Part shown: positions 10,401 through 17,635 of the stretch, piece after piece
Layout: every line of letters begins with the position of its first letter
Numbering within the stretch: position 1 is the first letter of the stretch
Assembly: GCA_017881585.1 (NCBI GenBank)
Contig: JADGQS010000015.1
Location: 1 to 37,918 of the forward strand
Source: Gemmatimonadaceae bacterium
Lineage (GTDB): Bacteria; Gemmatimonadota; Gemmatimonadetes; Gemmatimonadales; Gemmatimonadaceae
Length of the DNA stretch: 37,918 bases
Reading direction: 5' to 3'
Position numbers and translations under genes: made by a program
The notes under the pieces: generated by a model
Databases searched by the model: none
What the model saw: the letters and a program-made list of their open reading frames with translations, nothing else
Told to the model about the DNA's origin: nothing

Positions 10401-11066
10401 CTCGCCTGGGGCGAGATGGCGCGGCAGGTCGCGCACGAAATCAAGAACCCGCTCACGCCGATGCGGCTCGGCATGCAGCACCTGCGCCGCGCGCGCCACG
10501 ACCCGAACGTGGACTTCGACCTGGTGCTCGAGGAGAACGTCTCACGCGTGCTTTCCGAGATCGACCGGCTCGACGAGATCGCGCGTGCGTTCAGCCGCTA
10601 CGGCACCGCGCCGGATGACCGTGCCGCGGCGGTGCCGGTGGACGTCGCCCAGGTGCTGAACGATGTCATGCGCCTCGAACAGCTCGGCGGCGAGGAAGTG
10701 CGCTGGCACGCCGAGGGAGCCGGGTCGCCTGTGCTGGTGCTGGCGGGCCGGACGGAACTTCGCGAGGTGCTGCTCAACCTGCTGGAAAACGCCCGCCTCG
10801 CGAACGCCCGTAACGTACACGTCACGCTGTCGGCGGCCGGTGAGACGGTCCAGGTCTCGGTGCGCGACGACGGACACGGGATCGCCGGCGACGTCATGCC
10901 CCGGATCTTCGAGCCGCACTTCTCCACGCGGACCAGCGGCAGCGGGCTCGGACTCGCCATCAGCCGGCGCATGATCGAGGGGTGGGGAGGCACGATCAGC
11001 ATCGAGAGCGCTCCAGCCGAAGGCACGACCGTCCGCATCGCACTGGTTCCGGCGCCCGCCATCTGA
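7407..11066 (+). CDS. Large NtrY-like membrane sensor histidine kinase
   Basis: ORF 7356..11066; probable GTG start at 7407, because the upstream ATG lies in the repeat. Many TM segments, HAMP-like region, H-box RQVAHEIKNPLTPMRLGMQHL, N-box LLNLLENARLANA, G-boxes DDGHGI and GSGLGLAISRRMI. Confidence 0.93.
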   Translation: MNPRPGLWWTVAATATVLSAALWLRAPATGTLIACGLTTALSVALTLGGDRAWNRIGFAVSAAAFVVLVAMTERSRASFAANPNAARTAVAARGTAAMAAALEVETAALQRLAVQALDAHADPRRAFADLDRLRGSSESRSVVLIRGGAPFAWSGRLMTPLDSLAGPVGAWSTPFYLALYAIAGRGSDRAVAEVLVHADRPGDVLASAFDEPLTLAYGVQRFGYGSAADADRDTLTVVRAAGVPVMGVRAVAPAGELLADAARERGRTRGGIALAIAALFFLAATWRHRDGVTRRLAALAVALAVVALVPLARFSNASSLFDPTYFYVANGGPFTGSVGALALTCSLVLLGMLAALRARVGTRSRAQAIVAVAIIAGVGPFLLRDLARGIQFPEAGVSTAMWLAWESTLFLASVSVLMAGATAGQAALGERKGIPLWIAPGVAAAASLLAPALMDAPGGYPPWYPALWVVAIGALAFARRARGSVLPVAIVAACGAVTLVWGQSVHSRVLLAEHDVASLNMLDSSAATLLKRFTAQLDVAHAPASRSELLARFAESDLASGDYPVELTSWSPLGAPMANLLVGKTEKTAGIEYFARQAADSTHAIFSKVPGTPGLHLVLSVPHEDRSVTTVVVAPRTRLLARDPFGALMGLGSTPTTDPPYTLTPGGIRHNALITNEAQWERHGDELHGDWFLPDTKGGFYNVHAGVQLRSFNQLIMRGSLVVILDLFALFSLWLLLVIADGAFGRWLRMQRRRWLRSYRTQLTLALFAFFVIPAGAFAAWSYQRLRSDDDQARDLLVRETLRGVAVYTDSAKLSDIAAKFQTPLFLYADGILLASSDTVLDALAPLGRLLPRSTALALEERDDITASSEELVGSEPMLFGFRAASADASPVRFVLAAPARTDDLALDQRRRDLGILVLFAAALGALAALWLSGLAARQFSRPIRTLQEGALALAAGEREPRLSSDPPVEFQPVFTAFRQMAHDIEAGREQEAHAQRVLAWGEMARQVAHEIKNPLTPMRLGMQHLRRARHDPNVDFDLVLEENVSRVLSEIDRLDEIARAFSRYGTAPDDRAAAVPVDVAQVLNDVMRLEQLGGEEVRWHAEGAGSPVLVLAGRTELREVLLNLLENARLANARNVHVTLSAAGETVQVSVRDDGHGIAGDVMPRIFEPHFSTRTSGSGLGLAISRRMIEGWGGTISIESAPAEGTTVRIALVPAPAI

Positions 11067-11081
11067 CAGTTTTCCAGCGAC

Positions 11082-14000
11082 ATGCCGAGCGCCGAAACCA
11101 TTCCAGTCAGACGCACCACCGGGATTCCGCCGCACCTCGACGGATGGCAGCTCCCGCCCGGCTGGATCTGGGGCGATCAGGGCTACTACGCCAACCACCG
11201 GCACGCGCAGGAGATCATCGACGCGCTCGGCCGCTCGCTCGCGCTCGTCACGGTGCCGGATCCCGCGCACGCGACCTGGCTGTTCGACGAGGCGCGTTCG
11301 CTCGCGCACCGCAACCATCCGGCGATTCCCACGACGTATCACTTCTGGACGCAGAGCGCCGGGTCGCGCCGCGGGCCGGGATACCTCCGGAGATGGATCG
11401 TCGGCGAAACGGTTGGTGCGCGCATCCGCCGGCTCGGCATCGAGACGATCCCGTACATGCTGCGCGTGCTGCGCGCGGCGGGTTCGGCCGTCGCCTACCT
11501 GCACGACGCCGGCCAGACGCACGGCGCGCTTTCGCCCGACACGATCTACGTGACACCCACCGGCCGCGTATGGATTCTCGGGTGGCAGTGGGCGCTGCCG
11601 TCGTCGGAAATTCCGCCGGGTGTCCGGCCGGACCCGCTCTTCACGCCGCCTCCACGCGAGTGGGCGGCAGGCGAGTGGCGTCCGACGCCGGCGAGCGATC
11701 AGTGGCAGCTCGCCGCGAGCTGCTTCGCGATCCTCACGGGTGAACTGCCGCCGCGCGACGAGATCCCGCCGCTCCGCTGGGTGCGCCCCGATTGCCCGGC
11801 GAACGTCGCCGAGCTGCTCGACCGTGCGCTGGCCGCGAACCCGGACGACCGCTTTCACTCGGTTGCGTCGCTGCTGCGCGCGGTTGAAAAGATTTCGGGA
11901 TCCGGAACGCCCGCCCTCTCCGGCGTGGACATCGCGTCGGGTGAATACAAGGCGGTGAGCGAGGAGGACCGCCTGCGCTGGGCCACCGGCGACGACTTCG
12001 AGGTGCTGTCGTCGCTCGGGTCCGGCACGTTCGGAACGGTCTGGCGCGTGCGCGATCTCTCGCTGCAGCGCGAAGTGGCGATGAAGGTGCTGCATCCATC
12101 GGTGGCGAAGAGCGACGCCGCGGTCGCACGGTTCCGTCGCGAGGCGCAGATGGCCGCACGGCTGCAGCACCCGGCGATCGTCCCCATATACGATTGGGAC
12201 TCCAAAGGAGATGTGCACTGGTACGTGATGGAGCTCGAGGACGAGGGCTCCGTGGCGGATCTCGTGCGGCGCATGGGTCCGCGGCCGCTCGCGGAAGTCG
12301 CGCCGCAGATCGACCTCATTCTCGACGGTCTCCACGCCGCGCACGAGAACGGGATCATTCATCGCGACCTGAAGCCGGAGAACTTGTTGATCGACCGCTA
12401 TCGCCGCTGGCGCATCGCGGACTTCGGCATCGCGAACGCGATGGGCGAGGAGTGGGCGGGGTCGAGCGGCACGCCGGCGTTCGCGCCGCCGGAACAGCTG
12501 CTCGGCGAACCGCAGGGAGTCGCGGCAGACCTGTTCGCGGTGGCGGCGATCGTCTACTTCGCGCTGACCGGCGCGGCGCCGTTCGTGGGCGAGGACGGGC
12601 GCGCGATCCTGGCGCAGCAGCTCGCGGGCAGCGCGGACCTCTCACGCTTCCATCCCGAGCTCGCGAGCTGGCTGCGCAAAGGGCTCGCGGCGGATCCCGA
12701 CCAGCGATTCGTGGACGCCTCGGAAATGCAGGCGGAGTGGCGCCGGGTCACGCGTGAAGTGCTGAAGCACGAGTCGCGGCTGCCGTGGAGTGCGCGCGTC
12801 GCACAGGCGATCAGGAACGGATTCGGCGGAGCGGCGGGCGCGATCCTCGTGGCGGCGGCGCTCGCGGCGCCGCTCGGGACGTCGGCGCACGCGCAGGCAC
12901 CATCGGGATCCGCGCGCGCCGACTCCGTGCGCGCGGCGCAGCGCGATTCCGTTCGCGCGCAGCGCGATTCCACGGCCCAGGCTCTCTCCCGCGTGCACGT
13001 GTCGGTGACGCGCACCGATCAAACGGCGCAGCGGGCACCCTGGGCCGTGGGAATGCAGGACAAGTCGGACATCCAGGCGGGGCAGGCGACGCTCGGCATC
13101 GACGAGGCGCTCAACAACATTCCCGGCGTGTACGTCGACAACCGCTACAACTACTCGCTCGACCAGCGCCTCTCGATTCGCGGCGCGGGTTCGCGCGCGA
13201 ACTTCGGCATTCGCGGCGTGAAGGTCCTGATCGACGGCGTTCCGCAGTCGCTCCCCGACGGGCAGAACCAGCTGAACAACCTGGAGCTTGGCGACGTCTC
13301 GCGCGTGGAGGTGCTGCGCGGTTCCGCGTCGTCGCTCTACGGAAACGGCTCGGGCGGCGTGATCTCCTTCACCACGGACATGTCGGCGCCGGATCCGCTC
13401 GACCAGACGCTGCGCATCGAGAGCGGATCGTTCGGCACCACGAAGTGGCAGTCGCGCACGTCGGGCCGCGATGGCTCGCTCGTGGGCTCGCTCTCGGCGT
13501 CACGCACGACCGTGGACGGGTTCCGCCAATTCAGCAACGCCGACCTCAAACAGCTCAACGGCGCGCTCGACTACGGGTTCACGCCGGGCACGTCGCTTTC
13601 GCTTCGCGCGTTCGCGACGGAGATGCCGACCGCGCTCAACCCCGGCGCGCTCACCGCCGCCGAGTACGCGGCGAACCGCGATTCGGCATCGGCGACGAAC
13701 ATCAGGCGCGACGCGAGCAAGGCGATCTCGCAGAATCAGTTCTCGGCGCGGCTGCAGCACAGCGCGGGCGACGGCGGCAGCTACTCGGCGACGGCGTACG
13801 TGGTGCGGCGCTTCGTCGACAACCCGCTCGCGACGTCGCCGCCGGGCACGGCGGGCGCGACCGTCGGGACGTATTCGACGCTCAATCGCTGGGTGACGGG
13901 CGCGCGGATCGATGCGTCGCATCCGCTGTGCGCGTGCGAGAACGCGCCGCGCCTGGCGACGGGGATCGACATCGAGCGGTCGCTGGACATCCGCCGCAAC

Positions 14001-15008
14001 TCCCGCGCGACCGGCGGGCACCCGAACGCCGCAACCGACACGCTCTATTTGAACCAGAGTGAAAGTGTGGGGTCGGTTGGTCCCTTCGCCGATATCGAAT
14101 GGTCGCCCGTGGCGAAGCTTTCGCTCAGCGCCGGCGCCCGCTGGGACCGGACCACGTTCACGGTGCAGGATCACTTCTTCGGCGACCACCTCGACAACAG
14201 CGGTTCGCGCGCGATGACCGCGACCACAGGGCACGTGGGCGCGTCGTACGTGGTGTCGGACGCGTTCACGCCGTACGCGAGCTGGTCCACCGCGTTCGAA
14301 ACGCCGACGACGACCGAGCTCGACGTGAAGCCGGACGGCACCGGCGGGTTCAACCCGGATCTCGGACCGGCGCAGATCCGCACCATCGAGGCCGGCGCGC
14401 GCGGGAGCCTCGGCGCGGACGTGACATACACCGTGAGCATGTTCCGGCTGATCGAGGACAACGCGATCATCCAGTACCTGCAGTCCGGCTCGTCCGCGTA
14501 CTACCGGAACGCAGGACGGATACGCAACGACGGCCTGGAATTCGGACTCGCAGCGCGCGTGGCGAACTGGGCGAATCTCAACCTCGCCTGGACGGAGGCG
14601 AAGTACCGGTTCGTGCGTTACATATTTCCGGTCGGCGCCGTGATGGACACGCTGAACGGCAAGAAACTCTCTGGGGTTCCGGATCATTTCGTGCGATTCG
14701 GACTTCGAACGCACTGGAATCGCTGGACCCTGGATGCCGACGAAACGTGGAGTTCTTCGATGTACGCCGACGACCAGAACACGCAGCTCATCTCGAGCTG
14801 GGGAAACGGCGACCTCAACGTGCGCGCGACGTGGACCGCGGAGGCCGGCAGCGTCCGCCTGCAGCCGTACGCCGCCGTCAACAACCTGCTGAACCAGGCT
14901 TATATCGGATCGGTGACGATCAACGGAGCGGCCGGACGGACGATCGAGCCGGCTCCGCTTCGCAACTATTACTTCGGGATGGAGATCGGATGGCGCGCAG
15001 TAAAGTGA
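11082..15008 (+). CDS. Pseudokinase + Ser/Thr protein kinase + signal-peptide-like segment + TonB-dependent receptor in one ORF
   Basis: 1308-aa uninterrupted ORF. Kinase 1 is degenerate (HGALSPDT, no DFG). Kinase 2 has GSGTFGTVW, VAMKVL, HRDLKPENLL (12360-), DFG (12420-). Then GAILVAAALAAPLGTSAHAQ, then TonB plug (IDEALNNIPGVYVDNRYNYSLDQRLSIRGAG...GSASSLYGNGSGGVISF) and a barrel ending NYYFGMEIGWRAVK. Confidence 0.93.
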   Translation: MPSAETIPVRRTTGIPPHLDGWQLPPGWIWGDQGYYANHRHAQEIIDALGRSLALVTVPDPAHATWLFDEARSLAHRNHPAIPTTYHFWTQSAGSRRGPGYLRRWIVGETVGARIRRLGIETIPYMLRVLRAAGSAVAYLHDAGQTHGALSPDTIYVTPTGRVWILGWQWALPSSEIPPGVRPDPLFTPPPREWAAGEWRPTPASDQWQLAASCFAILTGELPPRDEIPPLRWVRPDCPANVAELLDRALAANPDDRFHSVASLLRAVEKISGSGTPALSGVDIASGEYKAVSEEDRLRWATGDDFEVLSSLGSGTFGTVWRVRDLSLQREVAMKVLHPSVAKSDAAVARFRREAQMAARLQHPAIVPIYDWDSKGDVHWYVMELEDEGSVADLVRRMGPRPLAEVAPQIDLILDGLHAAHENGIIHRDLKPENLLIDRYRRWRIADFGIANAMGEEWAGSSGTPAFAPPEQLLGEPQGVAADLFAVAAIVYFALTGAAPFVGEDGRAILAQQLAGSADLSRFHPELASWLRKGLAADPDQRFVDASEMQAEWRRVTREVLKHESRLPWSARVAQAIRNGFGGAAGAILVAAALAAPLGTSAHAQAPSGSARADSVRAAQRDSVRAQRDSTAQALSRVHVSVTRTDQTAQRAPWAVGMQDKSDIQAGQATLGIDEALNNIPGVYVDNRYNYSLDQRLSIRGAGSRANFGIRGVKVLIDGVPQSLPDGQNQLNNLELGDVSRVEVLRGSASSLYGNGSGGVISFTTDMSAPDPLDQTLRIESGSFGTTKWQSRTSGRDGSLVGSLSASRTTVDGFRQFSNADLKQLNGALDYGFTPGTSLSLRAFATEMPTALNPGALTAAEYAANRDSASATNIRRDASKAISQNQFSARLQHSAGDGGSYSATAYVVRRFVDNPLATSPPGTAGATVGTYSTLNRWVTGARIDASHPLCACENAPRLATGIDIERSLDIRRNSRATGGHPNAATDTLYLNQSESVGSVGPFADIEWSPVAKLSLSAGARWDRTTFTVQDHFFGDHLDNSGSRAMTATTGHVGASYVVSDAFTPYASWSTAFETPTTTELDVKPDGTGGFNPDLGPAQIRTIEAGARGSLGADVTYTVSMFRLIEDNAIIQYLQSGSSAYYRNAGRIRNDGLEFGLAARVANWANLNLAWTEAKYRFVRYIFPVGAVMDTLNGKKLSGVPDHFVRFGLRTHWNRWTLDADETWSSSMYADDQNTQLISSWGNGDLNVRATWTAEAGSVRLQPYAAVNNLLNQAYIGSVTINGAAGRTIEPAPLRNYYFGMEIGWRAVK

Positions 15009-15604
15009 AGACGAAGGCGAAAGCTCGGGCGAATGGGAAGGCCGATGTGAATGGGAAGGCCGATGTGAAGTCGATCCTGCCGTTCGCCGTTCGCGGGTCG
15101 AAGATCGCGGGGCGGGGCGCATTCGCGGTGCGCCCCATAGCCAAGGGCGAGCGGATCGTGGAGTACCTCGGTGAGCGCGTTTCGCACGCCGTGGCCGACG
15201 CGCGTTACGATGATCACAAGGGAGGGCTGCACCACACCTTCCTGTTCACCGTGAGCCGAAAGGTGGTGATCGACGCGACCGTCAACGGGAATGAGGCGCG
15301 CTTCATCAATCACTCGTGCGATCCGAACTGCGAGTCGGTCATCGAGGGCGGGCGCGTGTTCATCGACGCGGCCAAGCCGATCAAGACCGGCACCGAACTC
15401 ACGTACGACTACGCATACACTCGAGACGGATCGGAGACGGAGGAGGACGAGACCGGCCTTTACGGGTGTCGCTGCGGGGCCAAGAGCTGCCGCGGGACGA
15501 TTCTCGCTCCGCTCTCACAGGCTGAAGTGCGTCGGCGCGCCGCCGCGGCGAAGCGGCGGCACCACCGGGCGCACGTGCACGCGCGCACCGGGCAGGAAGA
15601 CTAG
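14990..15604 (+). CDS. SET-domain protein (putative lysine methyltransferase) with Lys/Ala-rich N-terminus
   Basis: Within ORF 14099..15604, ATG at 14990 gives MARSKVKTKAKARANGKADVNGKADVKSILPFAVRGSKIAGRGAFAV...; SET motifs GRGAF, FINHSCDPNC, ELTYDYAY and post-SET-like CRCGAKSCRG. Overlaps the receptor ORF by 19 nt. Confidence 0.92.
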   Translation: MARSKVKTKAKARANGKADVNGKADVKSILPFAVRGSKIAGRGAFAVRPIAKGERIVEYLGERVSHAVADARYDDHKGGLHHTFLFTVSRKVVIDATVNGNEARFINHSCDPNCESVIEGGRVFIDAAKPIKTGTELTYDYAYTRDGSETEEDETGLYGCRCGAKSCRGTILAPLSQAEVRRRAAAAKRRHHRAHVHARTGQED

Positions 15605-15609
15605 AGCGC

Positions 15610-17190
15610 CTACCGCCGCGTGAACACGTATTGCGCGCTGCCGTCGAGCATCACCGAGGCGACATTCCCGGCCGGATCGAGCGCGAACGTGAGTGCATTG
15701 CTCCCGCCGCGGCCGTCGCCCAGTCTCACCCGGAAGGTGTCGTAGTTCCAGTGTTCGAGCAGCCCGGTGTTGTCGGCGCCGGTGCCGAGCGTCATCCGCA
15801 GCGCGCCGTTGTCCATCTTCAGCACCAGGTCGCCCCACGCCGGATGCGTGTAGGTGCCGGCGTACTTCTCGAGCGCGAGCGACGGATGCGTTCCCGTCAC
15901 GCGCAGCGCGTCCTGCGCCGCACGCGCGGTCTGCGCGCGCTTCTCGGCGTCGCCGTAGAGTGTGAGAAACTCCGCGCTCCAGTCGCGCGCGGGCTGACCG
16001 TTGGTTCCCGCGAAGAGATCGAACGCCTTGTACATGAGCGCGTGCCGGAACTCGGCGTGGTCGATATTTCCGAAGACGTACACGCCCACGCGCTCGTCGG
16101 GCATGAGCCCGATGATCGCCGTGCGGCCGGCGAGGCTGCCCGTGTGGTACGCCACGAAGCGGCCGCGGAAATCCTCCTCGAAAAAGCCGAGTCCGTACGT
16201 CTCCCAGTGCGGCTTGATGATCCGTGACGTGGGATAGAAGCCGTTCGGCGGACCGACCACCTGCGGCTTGAACAGTTCGTGAAAGTTGCGCTCGCTCACG
16301 AGCCGCGTGCCGCTCACGCGGCCGCTGTCGAGGAGGAAGCGCATCCACTTCGCCATATCGCTCGCCGTGGACCAGATCGCTCCTGCGGACTCGATCGGAT
16401 CTGCCGGTTCATCGTCGATGACGCGAACCGTGTCGCGGATCCTGAAATGCGGCGAGGAAACGTTCGCATCGTGCGCCGCGCGCATGATGCCGAGCGTGGG
16501 ATACGATCGGGTCATGCCAAGCGGCTGGAAGATCCGCGTCCGGATGAAGTCCTCCCACGAGATCCCCGACGCCCGCGCGACCACCTCGCCCGCGGCGCCG
16601 TACATGACGTTCTGATAGACGAACCCGTTGCGCATCGAATAGGCCGGCGTGAGGAACCGCACACGGCGCAGGATTTCGTCGCGCGACAGGTCGCCGCGCG
16701 TCCAGAGCAGGTCGGCGCCGCCGAGCCCGGTGTTGTGCGTGAGCAGGTCCTTCACGGTCAGCTCGCGCGACTGGAGAACGTCGGGGAACTCGAGCTGCGG
16801 AAGCCATTTCGTGACGGGGTCGTTCCACGCGAGCTTGTGCTCGTCGACGAGCATAGCGATGGCCATCGCGGTGAACGCCTTGGTGGTGGACATGATGCCG
16901 AAGAGCGTCTGGTCGTCCACCGCGCCGGCGCCGGCGAGCGTGCGCACGCCGTATCCGCGCGCGAAGATCACGCTGTCGTTCTTCACGATCGAGACCGAGA
17001 GGCCGGGAATGCCCCAGTCCTTCACGCCCTTCGCGACGAACGCGTCGAGCTCGTTGATCTGCGACGCGCGTTCCAGCGCGGCCTTTTGCGCGGCGGCTCG
17101 CGACGGCTGCGCGGAGGCGGGAACCGCGAACGAAAACGCGGCCGCCGCGATCAGCAGCGCGCGCGACGGGCGGAGAAGGGGACGGTGCAT
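15610..17190 (-). CDS. Serine hydrolase, beta-lactamase class C/penicillin-binding protein-like
   Basis: ORF to 17211; ATG at 17190 preceded by GGAGG (spacing 7). Signal peptide ...AVPASAQ, SxxK motif STTK, YQN, HNTGLGG. Confidence 0.92.
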   Translation of the reverse strand: MHRPLLRPSRALLIAAAAFSFAVPASAQPSRAAAQKAALERASQINELDAFVAKGVKDWGIPGLSVSIVKNDSVIFARGYGVRTLAGAGAVDDQTLFGIMSTTKAFTAMAIAMLVDEHKLAWNDPVTKWLPQLEFPDVLQSRELTVKDLLTHNTGLGGADLLWTRGDLSRDEILRRVRFLTPAYSMRNGFVYQNVMYGAAGEVVARASGISWEDFIRTRIFQPLGMTRSYPTLGIMRAAHDANVSSPHFRIRDTVRVIDDEPADPIESAGAIWSTASDMAKWMRFLLDSGRVSGTRLVSERNFHELFKPQVVGPPNGFYPTSRIIKPHWETYGLGFFEEDFRGRFVAYHTGSLAGRTAIIGLMPDERVGVYVFGNIDHAEFRHALMYKAFDLFAGTNGQPARDWSAEFLTLYGDAEKRAQTARAAQDALRVTGTHPSLALEKYAGTYTHPAWGDLVLKMDNGALRMTLGTGADNTGLLEHWNYDTFRVRLGDGRGGSNALTFALDPAGNVASVMLDGSAQYVFTRR

Positions 17191-17218
17191 CACGAACCTC
17201 CGTGTATTCAACTGATTA

Positions 17219-17243
17219 GACGGCAGACGGCAGACGGCAGACG
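17219..17243. repeat. 7-bp tandem repeat GACGGCA x3.5
   Basis: gacggcagacggcagacggcagacg read directly. Confidence 0.95.
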
Positions 17244-17247
17244 AACA

Positions 17248-17601
17248 CTAGGCGGCGCGGGCGCCGTCGATCATGTCGCGCAGGCTGCCGTCGTAGCCGG
17301 CGACCGCCTTTTCGTCGGACGTGAAGAGCGACACGAGGATCCCGATGAGGAAAGAGCCGGGAATGGTCAGCACTGCGGGGTTCTTCAGGGGGAACCACGC
17401 AGAGGTGTGCTTCAGGATGTCCACCTGGATGACCGGTGAGAGCCAGATGAGCAGCAGCGTTCCGACGGTGCCTGCGACCATGCTCGCGACGGCGCCTTGC
17501 GTGGTGCAGCGCCGCCAGAAGATCGAGAGCACCAGGGCGGGGAAGTTCGCGCTCGCCGCGCGCCACCTGGCCGCCGCCAGCGTGTGGTGAGTCGATGTCA
17601 T
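17248..17601 (-). pseudogene. actP: 3' remnant of a cation/acetate symporter (ActP, sodium:solute symporter family)
   Basis: 117-aa ORF: AASANFPALVLSIFWRRCTTQGAVASMVAGTVGTLLLIWLSPVIQVDILKHTSAWFPLKNPAVLTIPGSFLIGILVSLF resembles only the ActP C-terminus; the preceding transmembrane segments are absent because the cyclophilin gene ends at 17636. Confidence 0.75.
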
Positions 17602-17635
17602 GTAGGGCGCCGCTCCGGCTCCAAGGCGGTGAAGG

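Noticed and set aside
7365-10499. 1044-aa minus-strand ORF opposite the histidine kinase
   Set aside because: Arg/His/Glu-rich low-complexity translation with no motif; a high-GC shadow of a well-supported plus-strand gene.
10542-12362. 606-aa minus-strand ORF opposite the kinase genes
   Set aside because: Antisense shadow; no recognisable domain, composition typical of non-coding frames at high GC.
12785-14062. 425-aa alternative plus-strand ORF overlapping the kinase-receptor junction, considered as evidence for a frameshift
   Set aside because: Its translation lacks plug or barrel motifs; both kinase and receptor motifs lie in the same original frame, so no frameshift is needed.
13500-15122. 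540-aa minus-strand ORF opposite the TonB receptor
   Set aside because: Same reasoning; the receptor frame has clear plug and barrel motifs.
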